Positions 1 through 8,600 of a stretch of DNA of 64,000 nucleotides are shown piece after piece (position 1 is the first letter of the stretch; each line of letters opens with the position of its first letter). Origin of the DNA: Rhodococcus sp. 105337 (GTDB lineage: Bacteria; Actinomycetota; Actinomycetes; Mycobacteriales; Mycobacteriaceae); NCBI RefSeq assembly GCF_012844225.1, contig NZ_JABAGQ010000001.1:434001-498000 (forward strand). Direction: 5' to 3'. A model generated the notes under the pieces. The model had not been told where the DNA came from and made no database searches. It saw nothing but the letters and a program-made list of their open reading frames with translations. A program made the position numbers and the translations under genes.

Positions 1-32
1 TTCTCACGCCGTCTCTCCCGCAATGACAGAGA

Positions 33-65
33 ACGGCCCCGTCACCGATGAGGTGACGGGGCCGT
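33..65 (-). terminator. Intrinsic-type hairpin after the secreted-protein gene
   Basis: A perfect 14-bp inverted repeat (33-46 and 52-65, 5-nt loop, GC-rich) lies 18 nt beyond the stop of the minus-strand gene that ends at 84. It has no long U tract, which is common for actinobacterial terminators. Confidence 0.75.
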
Positions 66-83
66 TGCCCTACGTGCAGAGTG

Positions 84-779
84 CTACTTCGCCCACTCGG
101 TGGTGCCGGGAGCCGCGAGGAGCGTCTCGACGACTGCGATGCCGGCGAAGACTGCTGTCGGACCGCCTGCGACGAAGGCTCCGATGGTGCCGCCGACGCC
201 TGCGCCGCCCGCGCACCCGAGGATGGTGCCTGCACCCGGAATGATGCTCCCGGGGATGGCTCCGACAACACACCCGATGATGGCGCCTGTGACGGTGCCG
301 ATCGCGGTCGCCATGCCCAGCTGCGACACGAAATTCTGCTGGGCCTTGAGGTTCTCGTCGGGCGACGCAACGTCCGACAGCTTCAGGCCGACAGGCGTGA
401 TCCCCATCGCGACCTTGTCTTCGGGCTCGACCGGCGTCGCCTTCGCCGGGTCGATGACCGGCGTGAGGGTCAGCGTCTTGCCGTCTTCGCTGATTTCACG
501 CTCGAACGGAAGCTGGAGATCGCCCAGCTGGACGGCGAGAGGCAGGCTGATGACGGCGTTTCCGTCGTTGTCCTGCAGTTCGACCTGCGTGCCGTCACCG
601 GAGATGGCGAACGAGCCCGCGTCGATCACGGTCACGACCGAGTCGCCCTCGGGCCGGACCTCGTAGTTGATCTTGTCTTCGGCCGACGGGGCGGCCGGAG
701 CTGCGTAGGAAGTGCCGGCCGTGATCCCCATAGCGGCGGCTGTCATCGTCGCGACGATGGCAAGCTTCTTGAGCTTCAT
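84..779 (-). CDS. Small secreted protein of unknown function
   Basis: A 231-residue protein that I do not assign to a characterised family. It begins with MKLKK, a hydrophobic stretch of about 15 residues and a cleavage site of the type SYA-APAAP near residue 26, so it is very probably exported by Sec. The middle is a charged beta-rich segment. The C-terminal third (about residues 130-215) is Gly/Ala-rich with repeated GAIIG, GAIPG and GAGTILG patterns, like the glycine-zipper or hydrophobic tails of small actinobacterial secreted proteins. The ATG at 779 is chosen because the signal peptide starts there; the frame stays open about 45 codons further upstream, but that extension lacks a signal sequence. 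It stands alone, with a hairpin behind it. Confidence 0.7.
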   Translation of the reverse strand: MKLKKLAIVATMTAAAMGITAGTSYAAPAAPSAEDKINYEVRPEGDSVVTVIDAGSFAISGDGTQVELQDNDGNAVISLPLAVQLGDLQLPFEREISEDGKTLTLTPVIDPAKATPVEPEDKVAMGITPVGLKLSDVASPDENLKAQQNFVSQLGMATAIGTVTGAIIGCVVGAIPGSIIPGAGTILGCAGGAGVGGTIGAFVAGGPTAVFAGIAVVETLLAAPGTTEWAK

Positions 780-1081
780 GTGATTCCGTTCTGTGACATG
801 GCGCACGCCCGAGGGACGCCCCCATTTTCCCTGTTCGCGTGGCACATCCAGACCCCCCGACGATGAACCCACTGTCCGGATGCCACGTCCGGGGCGAATC
901 ATAACCGACGTCACACCCCATTTGTTATATGAGTTGTTTCGCCCGTGACCCGGTCGGAGTCGACTTGCCCCGAGGGCTGTCGCGGCAAGAAAGGCGCGCA
1001 GTTAGGGGAGCCTGGCTAGATGAGGTGGAAGGTTTGACCACTAACGTGGCCGGGCACACACATCCCCGCTGCACGAACGTT

Positions 1082-1134
1082 GTTACCGGCTAGTAACCTG
1101 GCTCTGTTTCTCCACCAAGTTACCGGCCAGTAAC
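1082..1134. promoter_or_regulatory. Two near-identical palindromes upstream of etfD
   Basis: GTTACCGGCTAGTAAC (1082-1097) and GTTACCGGCCAGTAAC (1119-1134) share GTTAC/GTAAC arms around a CGGCYA centre and repeat at a 37-bp interval. They end about 70 bp before the etfD start, with a possible -10 (TATACC, 1161-1166) downstream. Two closely spaced dyads of this form look like a TetR- or GntR-type operator; a regulator of fatty-acid oxidation would fit the EtfD role, but that is inference. The rest of the 780-1204 gap holds no gene I can support, only the promoter region of the leftward secreted-protein gene. Confidence 0.6.
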
Positions 1135-1204
1135 TTAGCCTGCGTTACGATGCGGTGGTTTATACCAGGCGGCCCGGTGCTGCCCCCGACACGAAAGGCC
1201 ACGT

Positions 1205-4200
1205 ATGAATGCCCTGACGATCACGTTGGGCACGATCGGCGTGCTGCTCAGCCTCGTGTGTTGGTTCGCGTTCATCAGCGGCGCGTGGACGATGGTCAAG
1301 ACCATCCGGGTCGGCCAACCGGCCCCGGACCGGTGGCGCCCGTTCTTCCCGCGCTTCAAGCAGATGCTCGTCGAGTTCATCGCGCACACGAAGATGACCA
1401 AGTTCCGTACCGTCGGCTGGGCGCACTGGCTGGTCATGGTCGGTTTCATGCTCGGTGCCATCGTCTGGTTCGAGGCCTACGGCCAGACGTTCGACCCGAA
1501 CTTCCACTGGCCGATCATCGGCGACACGGCCGTCTACCACTTCATCGACGAGATCCTGGGCATCGGCACCGTGATCGGCATTCTGACGCTGATCACCATC
1601 CGCCAGCTCAACCACCCGCGTCAGCCCGGCCGGTTGTCGCGCTTCAGCGGCTCCAACTTCAAGGCCGCGTACTTCGTCGAGGCCGTCGTGCTCCTCGAGG
1701 GCCTCGGCATGATTCTGGTGAAGGCCGGCAAGATCGCGACCTACGGCGGTGGCCATATGAGCACCGACTTCTTCACGATGCAGGTCGCGCGGATCCTTCC
1801 CGAGAGCCCCGAACTGGTCTCGGTCTTCGCATTCGTCAAGCTGATGTCCGGCATGGTGTGGCTCTACATCGTCGGCCGCAACATCACGTGGGGTGTCGCA
1901 TGGCACCGCTTCTCGGCCTTCCTCAACATCTACTTCAAGCGTGAGGACGACGGCGGCGTCGCCCTCGGTGCCGCGAAGCCGATGATGTCGGGTGGCAAGC
2001 CTATCGACATGGAGGAAGCAGACCCGGACAAGGACACCTTCGGTGCCGGACGGATCGAGGACTTCACATGGAAGGGCTGGCTCGACTTCACCACGTGCAC
2101 CGAGTGCGGTCGCTGCCAATCGCAGTGCCCCGCCTGGAACACCGGTAAGCCGCTGTCGCCGAAGCTTCTGATCACGTCGCTGCGCGACCACGGCAACGCC
2201 AAGGCGCCGTACCTGCTGGCCGGTGGCCGCAAGGACATCGGCGGCGACGAGGTCGGGCTCGTGGACGCCGAGGGCAACGCCGACGAAGCTGCGCTCGCCA
2301 AGATTCCGGCGGGGGCACGCACGGAAGCGGAGCGCAAGCTCGTCGGTGACACCGAGGCGATGGTCGAGGCGGGCGAACTCGCGCCGATCATCGACACCGA
2401 AACGCTGTGGAGCTGCACCAACTGTGGTGCGTGCGTGGAGCAGTGCCCCGTGGACATCGAGCACGTCGACCACATCATCGACATGCGCCGCTACCAGGTA
2501 CTCATCGAGTCGGACTTCCCGTCCGAACTCGCGGGTCTGTTCAAGAACCTCGAGAACAAGGGCAACCCCTGGGGCCAGAACGCCAAGGACCGTCTCAACT
2601 GGATCAACGAGATGGAGTTCGACATCCCGGTCTTCGGCCAGGATGCGGATAGCTTCGAGGGCTACGACTACCTGTTCTGGGTCGGTTGCGCCGGTGCCTA
2701 CGAAGACCGCGCGAAGAAGACCACGAAGGCTGTCGCCGAGTTGCTCGCGACCGCCGGCGTGAAGTTCATGGTGCTCGGTGCCGACGAGACCTGCAGCGGT
2801 GACTCCGCTCGTCGCGCGGGCAACGAGTTCCTGTTCCAGCAGTTGGCGCAGCAGAACATCGAGACCCTCAACGGGGTGTTCGACGGCGTCGAGCAGAGCA
2901 AGCGCAAGATCGTCGTCACCTGTGCGCACTGCTTCAACACTCTGAACAACGAGTACCCGCAGGTCGGCGGCTCCTACGAGGTGGTTCACCACACGCAGCT
3001 GCTCAACCGGCTGGTCCGTGCGAAGAAGCTCGTGCAGGTGGCGCCCGTCAGCCAGGACGTCACGTACCACGATCCGTGCTTCCTCGGCCGGCACAACAAG
3101 GTGTACAACGCACCGCGTGAGCTGATGGAAGCCTCGGGCGCGAAGCTCGTCGAGATGCCGCGTCACGGCGAACGCTCGATGTGCTGTGGTGCCGGTGGTG
3201 CCCGCATGTGGATGGAAGAGCGCATCGGTAAGCGCATCAACATCGACCGCGTCGACGAGGCACTCAGCACGAACCCGGCGAAGATCGCGACGGGCTGCCC
3301 CTTCTGCCGCGTCATGCTCACCGACGGTGTCACCGCGCGGCAGGAAGAAGGCAAGGGCGAGGGTGTCGAGGTCATCGACGTCGCGCAGCTCATGCTCGAG
3401 TCCATCTCGCGCGTCGAGGCCGCGAAGCTCAGCGACAACCTGAAGGTCGTCCAACAGCCGAAGACTGCGGTCGAGGCCGAAGAGACCGCCGAAGAGGTCG
3501 AGAAAGAGCGCGTCGAGGAGGTCGAGGCGGCAGCCGCGGCACCTGCGGCTCCTAAGACCACCGGTGCTCCGAAGGCCGGCGGTCTGCAGATGAAGGGCGG
3601 TCTGAAGGGACCGGGCGCCAAGAAGACGGCGGCTCCCGCAGCAGCGGCCCCCGCGGCCGAGGCACCGGCGGCCGAGGCACCGGCTTCGGAAGCATCCGCA
3701 GCGCCGAAGGCCAAGCCGGGCGGACTGCAGATGAAGGGCGGCCTCAAGGGACCCGGAGCCAAGAAGGCAGCGGCTCCCGCAGCCACCGCGAAGACCGACG
3801 CCCCGGCAGCAGATGCTCCCGCGGCCGAGACAACGTCCGCGGATGCCCCCGCGATCCCGAAGGCCAAGCCCGGCGGACTGCAGATGAAGGGCGGCCTCAA
3901 GGGACCCGGAGCCAAGAAGGCAGCAGCACCGGCCGCACCCAAGGCAGACGCTGCACCGACAGCTCCCGCCGCGGACGCACCGGCAGCAGCAGCCGCACCG
4001 GCAACTGAGGCCACTGCGGCTCCCAAGGCGAAGCCCGGCGGACTGCAGATGAAGGGCGGCCTCAAGGCTCCCGGAGCCAAGAAGGCAGCAGCACCGGCCG
4101 CACCCGAGGCAGACGCTGCACCGGAGGCCCCCTCAGCCGAAACGCCCGCACCCGAGACGCCCGCGGCTCCTGCAGCCGAGGAGCCGAAGGTTGCGCCAGC

Positions 4201-4546
4201 TGAGGAGCCGAAGGGTACGGCAATCCCGAAGGCGAAGCCGGGGGGATTGCAGCTCAAGAGTGGACTGAAGGGCCCGGGCGCGAAGAAAGCGGCGCCGGCA
4301 CCCGAGACCACCTCTGAGCCGGCTGCGGAATCTGCTCCCGAGCCGACTGTCGACTCCGAGCCGGAGACGACCGAGCCGGTAACGGAGTCGGCGGCTACGG
4401 AGCCGGAGACGACGCCCGAAGCGCCGGAGTCGGAGACGACGCCCGAGGCGCCGAAGGCACCCGCTGCCGACGCACCGGCCCCGCCGAAGGCGAAGCCGGG
4501 CGGACTGCAGATCAAGGGCGGCATCAAGCCCCCCGGTCGCAGGTAA
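1205..4546 (+). CDS. etfD: EtfD-type membrane Fe-S electron-transfer-flavoprotein dehydrogenase with a long repeat tail
   Basis: Homologue of mycobacterial EtfD (Rv0338c), which passes electrons from acyl-CoA dehydrogenases, via ETF, to the respiratory chain. The 1113-residue protein has an N-terminal membrane part (about residues 1-240, several helices), then a two-cluster ferredoxin domain with CTECGRCQSQCP near residue 298 and CTNCGACVEQCP near 403. Two heterodisulfide-reductase-type cysteine-rich domains follow (CCG boxes; the second includes CCGAGGARMW and ends with CPFCRVML). After about residue 760 it continues for roughly 350 residues of Ala/Pro/Glu-rich linker carrying six Lys/Gly repeats, longer than I expect for the family. 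The ATG has a GAAAGG ribosome site (1193-1198). A strong terminator follows, so the gene is probably monocistronic. Confidence 0.9.
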   Translation: MNALTITLGTIGVLLSLVCWFAFISGAWTMVKTIRVGQPAPDRWRPFFPRFKQMLVEFIAHTKMTKFRTVGWAHWLVMVGFMLGAIVWFEAYGQTFDPNFHWPIIGDTAVYHFIDEILGIGTVIGILTLITIRQLNHPRQPGRLSRFSGSNFKAAYFVEAVVLLEGLGMILVKAGKIATYGGGHMSTDFFTMQVARILPESPELVSVFAFVKLMSGMVWLYIVGRNITWGVAWHRFSAFLNIYFKREDDGGVALGAAKPMMSGGKPIDMEEADPDKDTFGAGRIEDFTWKGWLDFTTCTECGRCQSQCPAWNTGKPLSPKLLITSLRDHGNAKAPYLLAGGRKDIGGDEVGLVDAEGNADEAALAKIPAGARTEAERKLVGDTEAMVEAGELAPIIDTETLWSCTNCGACVEQCPVDIEHVDHIIDMRRYQVLIESDFPSELAGLFKNLENKGNPWGQNAKDRLNWINEMEFDIPVFGQDADSFEGYDYLFWVGCAGAYEDRAKKTTKAVAELLATAGVKFMVLGADETCSGDSARRAGNEFLFQQLAQQNIETLNGVFDGVEQSKRKIVVTCAHCFNTLNNEYPQVGGSYEVVHHTQLLNRLVRAKKLVQVAPVSQDVTYHDPCFLGRHNKVYNAPRELMEASGAKLVEMPRHGERSMCCGAGGARMWMEERIGKRINIDRVDEALSTNPAKIATGCPFCRVMLTDGVTARQEEGKGEGVEVIDVAQLMLESISRVEAAKLSDNLKVVQQPKTAVEAEETAEEVEKERVEEVEAAAAAPAAPKTTGAPKAGGLQMKGGLKGPGAKKTAAPAAAAPAAEAPAAEAPASEASAAPKAKPGGLQMKGGLKGPGAKKAAAPAATAKTDAPAADAPAAETTSADAPAIPKAKPGGLQMKGGLKGPGAKKAAAPAAPKADAAPTAPAADAPAAAAAPATEATAAPKAKPGGLQMKGGLKAPGAKKAAAPAAPEADAAPEAPSAETPAPETPAAPAAEEPKVAPAEEPKGTAIPKAKPGGLQLKSGLKGPGAKKAAPAPETTSEPAAESAPEPTVDSEPETTEPVTESAATEPETTPEAPESETTPEAPKAPAADAPAPPKAKPGGLQIKGGIKPPGRR
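3571..4543 (+). repeat. Six-copy Lys/Gly repeat in the EtfD C-terminus
   Basis: The in-frame unit PGGLQMKGGLKGPGAKK recurs six times, spaced by Ala/Pro/Glu-rich linkers of 15 to 60 residues. Copies 1-4 keep GGLQMKGGLK, copy 5 reads GGLQLKSGLK, and copy 6 (GGLQIKGGIKPPGRR) forms the C-terminus. Codon use is also repetitive, so the DNA itself is a degenerate direct repeat and may vary in copy number by slippage. Confidence 0.9.
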
Positions 4547-4563
4547 GCAGCCCTGAAGTAAAC

Positions 4564-4607
4564 GCTCGCGGCCCTGGTGGACACACCACCAGGGCCGCGA
4601 GCTTTTT
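4564..4607. terminator. Strong intrinsic terminator between etfD and the esterase gene
   Basis: A perfect 17-bp GC-rich stem (4564-4580 and 4586-4602) with an ACACA loop is followed by TTTTT on the plus strand. It serves etfD and, being symmetrical, can also stop leftward transcription from the NRPS operon, whose last gene ends at 4650. Confidence 0.93.
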
Positions 4608-4649
4608 CGTTGAGGGCGGGATCAGCCGGTCTCGGCGTCCCGCGTCGTG

Positions 4650-5648
4650 TCAGTTCCCGAGCTCGAGTGACGCCGCCAATTGCGGCCACGAACGGTGGAG
4701 TTCGTCCTCCCAGTAACCCCATGAGTGCGTGCCGTTCTCACGGAAGTGGAAGGTGGCGGGGATATCGAGTTCTTCCAGCCGCTCGGCCAGCCGTTGGGTA
4801 CAGACGTTCGTTGCCGCCTCGATCACCCCCCCGATCACGACCTGCTCGTGCAGCGGCGGTGCCTGAGGGGTGCGTGGCAGTGCCGGGTTCTCGTGCGGTC
4901 CGGGCAACCCGTTTCCGTTCGAGATGTAGAGAGAGAGCCCCCGCAGCCCTTCGGCGTTGACCGTCGGGTCGTGCCGGGCCCACTCGTCGCCGTCGTACGG
5001 ACCCCACATGTTGCGAGCGTCGGTCTCGCCCATCACTTCGACGACGGTCCGGAGATACGCCTGGCCCACAGGATCGCTGGTTTGGGCACAGCCGCTGTAC
5101 GAGGCGACTCCTCGGTACAGTCCCGGCGCCTGGATCGCGAGGTCGAGCACCGACGTGCCTGCCATCGACAGTCCCGCGATTGCATTGACACCCGTGGTAC
5201 CGAGTGCGCGGTCGACCGCCGGGGGAAGCTCCTGGGTCAGAAACGTCTCCCACTTCGCGATACCCACGACCGGATCGTCACGCATCCAATCCGTGTAGTA
5301 GGTGAACATGCCCTGTGCGGGAATCACGACGTTCACGTTCTTGTCCGCGAGGAAGTCGAGGATCTTCGTCTGATTGAGCCAGTTCGCGCCGTCTTCGCCA
5401 CCGCCGGCCCCGTTCAGCAGGTACAGCGTCGGGCGCGGCACGCTGGTGTCGGCCGGGCGGATCAGCTGGAACGGGATCTCCCGGCCCATCGACTCCGAGT
5501 AGACGTGCATGTCGTAGCGGTTTCCTTCGACCTGCTCGACCCGCACCTCTTCCCCGCCGGGCAAGGCGGTGGCGGGTGCCCCCGCCAGGATGAGCGCCGA
5601 AGCCGCAATGACGCAGGCGCTACTTCGCCGCAGAACGTTCATGTTCAT
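4650..5648 (-). CDS. Secreted mycolyltransferase (antigen 85)-like esterase
   Basis: A 332-residue alpha/beta hydrolase of the esterase/mycolyltransferase family. A signal peptide (about residues 1-28, ending APATA-LPGG) places it outside the membrane. The nucleophile elbow is GLSMAG (Ser near 161) and the C-terminal catalytic His is in THSWGYW (near 310), as in antigen 85 proteins, which move mycolic acids onto trehalose or arabinogalactan. The ATG at 5648 is chosen because it overlaps the NRPS stop as ATGA, which points to translational coupling and to a role tied to the NRPS product. It could act as a mycolyltransferase, or as an esterase or acyltransferase on a lipopeptide; the substrate cannot be read from the sequence. 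Confidence 0.88.
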   Translation of the reverse strand: MNMNVLRRSSACVIAASALILAGAPATALPGGEEVRVEQVEGNRYDMHVYSESMGREIPFQLIRPADTSVPRPTLYLLNGAGGGEDGANWLNQTKILDFLADKNVNVVIPAQGMFTYYTDWMRDDPVVGIAKWETFLTQELPPAVDRALGTTGVNAIAGLSMAGTSVLDLAIQAPGLYRGVASYSGCAQTSDPVGQAYLRTVVEVMGETDARNMWGPYDGDEWARHDPTVNAEGLRGLSLYISNGNGLPGPHENPALPRTPQAPPLHEQVVIGGVIEAATNVCTQRLAERLEELDIPATFHFRENGTHSWGYWEDELHRSWPQLAASLELGN

Positions 5649-8600
5649 CTTGCTTGTTCGCCCTGTCGGTCGTGGTCGGATGGAGTTGCGAAGACAGTAC
5701 GCAGGCGAGGCCCCAGCACGGCAAGTGCCTCGGTCGAAGTCATGCGCCAGTGGGTGACCGGCACTGAATGGTCATGGATTCGCCCGCTCACGGCATCGGC
5801 CCAGCCTGCCGCCCCGCGGCTGTCGTCCTCGGCTGCGGTGAAATACACGACGTCACCGTCGAACCGTCCGGGCCGGTGACCGGCCGCCAGGACAACGTTG
5901 TGCCGGGCCGCGTCCATCAGCTGCCGCACGAGACGTTCGGTGTCCTCGGCCGGAGTGCCGGTGACGTCGGCGACCACCCGGACGATCCCGGCGAGATCCG
6001 CCGGTCCGTCACCGTCTCCGACAACGCCGAGTCCTGCGAGCAGGTCGCTCATCGGCATTTCCGGCTCCTCGGACGCGTCGGTGTCGGTGTCGGTGTCCGC
6101 GAAACTGTCGAGCATCACCAGTGTTTCCACTGCGCTGCCGGCGGCCTGGAGGTGCACCGCCATGGCGTGCGCGATGACACCTCCCAGCGACCATCCGAGC
6201 AGCCGGTACGGGCCCTCCGGCTGGATCCGGCGTATCTCGTCGACGTAGAGCGCCGCCAGGTCGTCGAGGGATTCAGGCCGGTCCTCGAGCGGGGTCTGCA
6301 CTCCGTACACGGGTACGGACGGGTCGATCTCCTGCGCGAGAGCGGTGTAGCACCACGACAATCCGACGATCGGATGCACGCAGAACACCGGGGGACGGTC
6401 GCCCTCCGCACGGATCGGGAGCAGCGTTCCGAACTCCGGACCGGACTCCCCGCCCTCGGCGATCTTCCGAGCCAGCGCTTCCACCGTCGAATGCGAGAAC
6501 AACGACGGCAACGGGACCGCGACGCCCAGCGCGTCGCGCAACTGCGCGACGAGCCTGGTCGCGACCAGGGAAGTGCCACCGAGCGCGAAGAAGTCGTCGT
6601 CCGCCCCCACCTGTGCGACACCGAGAATATCGGAGAAGGCGTCGGCCACAGCACGTTCGGTGTCGCCCGACGGGCGCCGGAACTCGCGTGCCCAAACCTC
6701 GGGCTGTCGCAGCGCTTTCCGATCGACCTTCCCGTTGGGTGTCGTCGGCAGCGCATCGAGCACGACGAACTGCGCCGGCACCATGTACGACGGCAGCACC
6801 CGGCCCAGTGTCTCCCGCAGTCGCTGCGTATCGAGTTCACCGGTGGGCACGACGTAACCGACGAGTTGTTCCGGCCACGCCACCACTACCCCGGCCGCAA
6901 CATCCTCGTGTGCGCGCAGCACCGAGTCGATTTCCCCGAGTTCGATCCGCTGGCCCCGCAGCTTGACCTGCATGTCGTTGCGGCCTACGTATTCGAGTTC
7001 GTGATGTGCGTTCCACCGCACCAGATCTCCCGTGCGGTACATCCTCGTCCCCGCACCGTCGAACGGGTTCGCCACGAACCTGTCGGCCGTCAGGTGTGCG
7101 CGTCCCGCATAGCCGCGGGCCAACTGGACACCCGAGAGATAAAGCTCGCCCACGACTCCCACCGGCACGGGATGCAGACGTGTGTCGAGCACCAGGGCAC
7201 CGGTGTTCCGAACGGGTGTACCGATGGGGACGCGCCCACCGCCGGAATCGGGATCGCTTCGGCGGTGCGTGGCCTGCATCGTCGTTTCGGTCGGGCCGTA
7301 CAGGTTGTGCACCCCGCACCCGAGCATCTTCCGCGCGCGGTCGGCCGTCGCACCCGACAGGGCCTCACCGCCGGCGAATACCAGCCGCAACGACGGAGTG
7401 GGCTCCTCCAGCACGTCGAGCACCGCGTCGAGCACGACCGGCACGAACTGCGCCACGGAGACCCCGAAATCCACCAGCGCACGCGCGAGGTACTGCGGGT
7501 CGCGGTGACCGTCCGGTGCCGCGACGACCATCCGCGCTCCACTGTGCAAGGGCCAGAACAGCTCCCACACCGATGCGTCGAACGTCAGCGGAGTCTTGAG
7601 CAGAACGGTGTCGGCAGCATCGGCGCCGAACTCCTCCTGCAACCAGTCCAGCTGGTTCACAGCCGACGCATGCGAGACCGCCACACCCTTCGGGCGCCCC
7701 GTCGAGCCCGACGTGAACAGCACGTACGCCGTGTTGTCCGGGCGCAGTGGACCCCGTCGCTCGGCATCCGAGATCGGCCCGTCCGGTACACCGCTCGCAT
7801 CGAATGTGCCGATATCGAACACCGTCCGATCCGTGCCCAGGTGGTGGCGCGAATCCGACAACACCAGTATCGGATCGGCGATCTCGAACACGTGGGAGAT
7901 CCGCTCGGCCGGTTGCCCGGGGTCGACGGGCACGTAGGCACCACCGGCGGCGACCACCGCGTGGACCGCGATCACCGCGTCGATCGATCGCTCCATCGCG
8001 ATGGCAACGTTCGTCTCCGGGCCCACACCCAGCGAAATAAGATGCCGGGCAAGCGTGTTGACTCTCGAAGCGAATCCCGCGTAGGAGTACGAAGTGCCTT
8101 CGACGGCGACGGCGACGGCGAGCGGCGTCGCCGCGGCCTGCGCGGCCGACCGATCCGGCAGGGTGGCGCCGGCCGGGTCGGTGCGCACCGCGGGGAGGCC
8201 CATCTCGTGTAGGGCCGCACGCTCCCGCGGCGCGAGCCATTCCAGATCGCCGACGGGAGTTTCGGGATCGCGCACTGCTGCGGTGAGGGTGCGGACGAAC
8301 CGGTCGGCGAATCCCGCGACGGTGGAAGCGTCGAAGAGGTCCGTGGCGTAGGTCCACGTCAGGTGGATACCGTCCGGAGTGCCGCCCTCCGAGAATGCTT
8401 CGTGCGCGGTGACCTGGAGATCGACCATCGCCTGGTTCAGATCGGCCTCGACGGGTTCGATGCGGACGCCACCGAGACGGAAATCGACGGGCTGCATGTT
8501 CTGCAGTGTCAGCATCACCTGGAAGAGCGGGTTACGCGCCTGCGAACGGGCCGGTGCGAGAACCTCGACGAGGCGCTCGAACGGCACGTCGGCGTGCGCG

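Noticed and set aside
1160-3454. A 764-codon open frame on the minus strand across etfD
   Set aside because: Its translation is low-complexity Arg/Leu/Val/Asp and mirrors the codon structure of etfD, whose Fe-S motifs and repeat tail identify the real gene.
4570-5650. The esterase as a second type II thioesterase of the NRPS
   Set aside because: It has a signal peptide and antigen-85-like motifs, so it should act outside the cell, not on carrier-bound intermediates.
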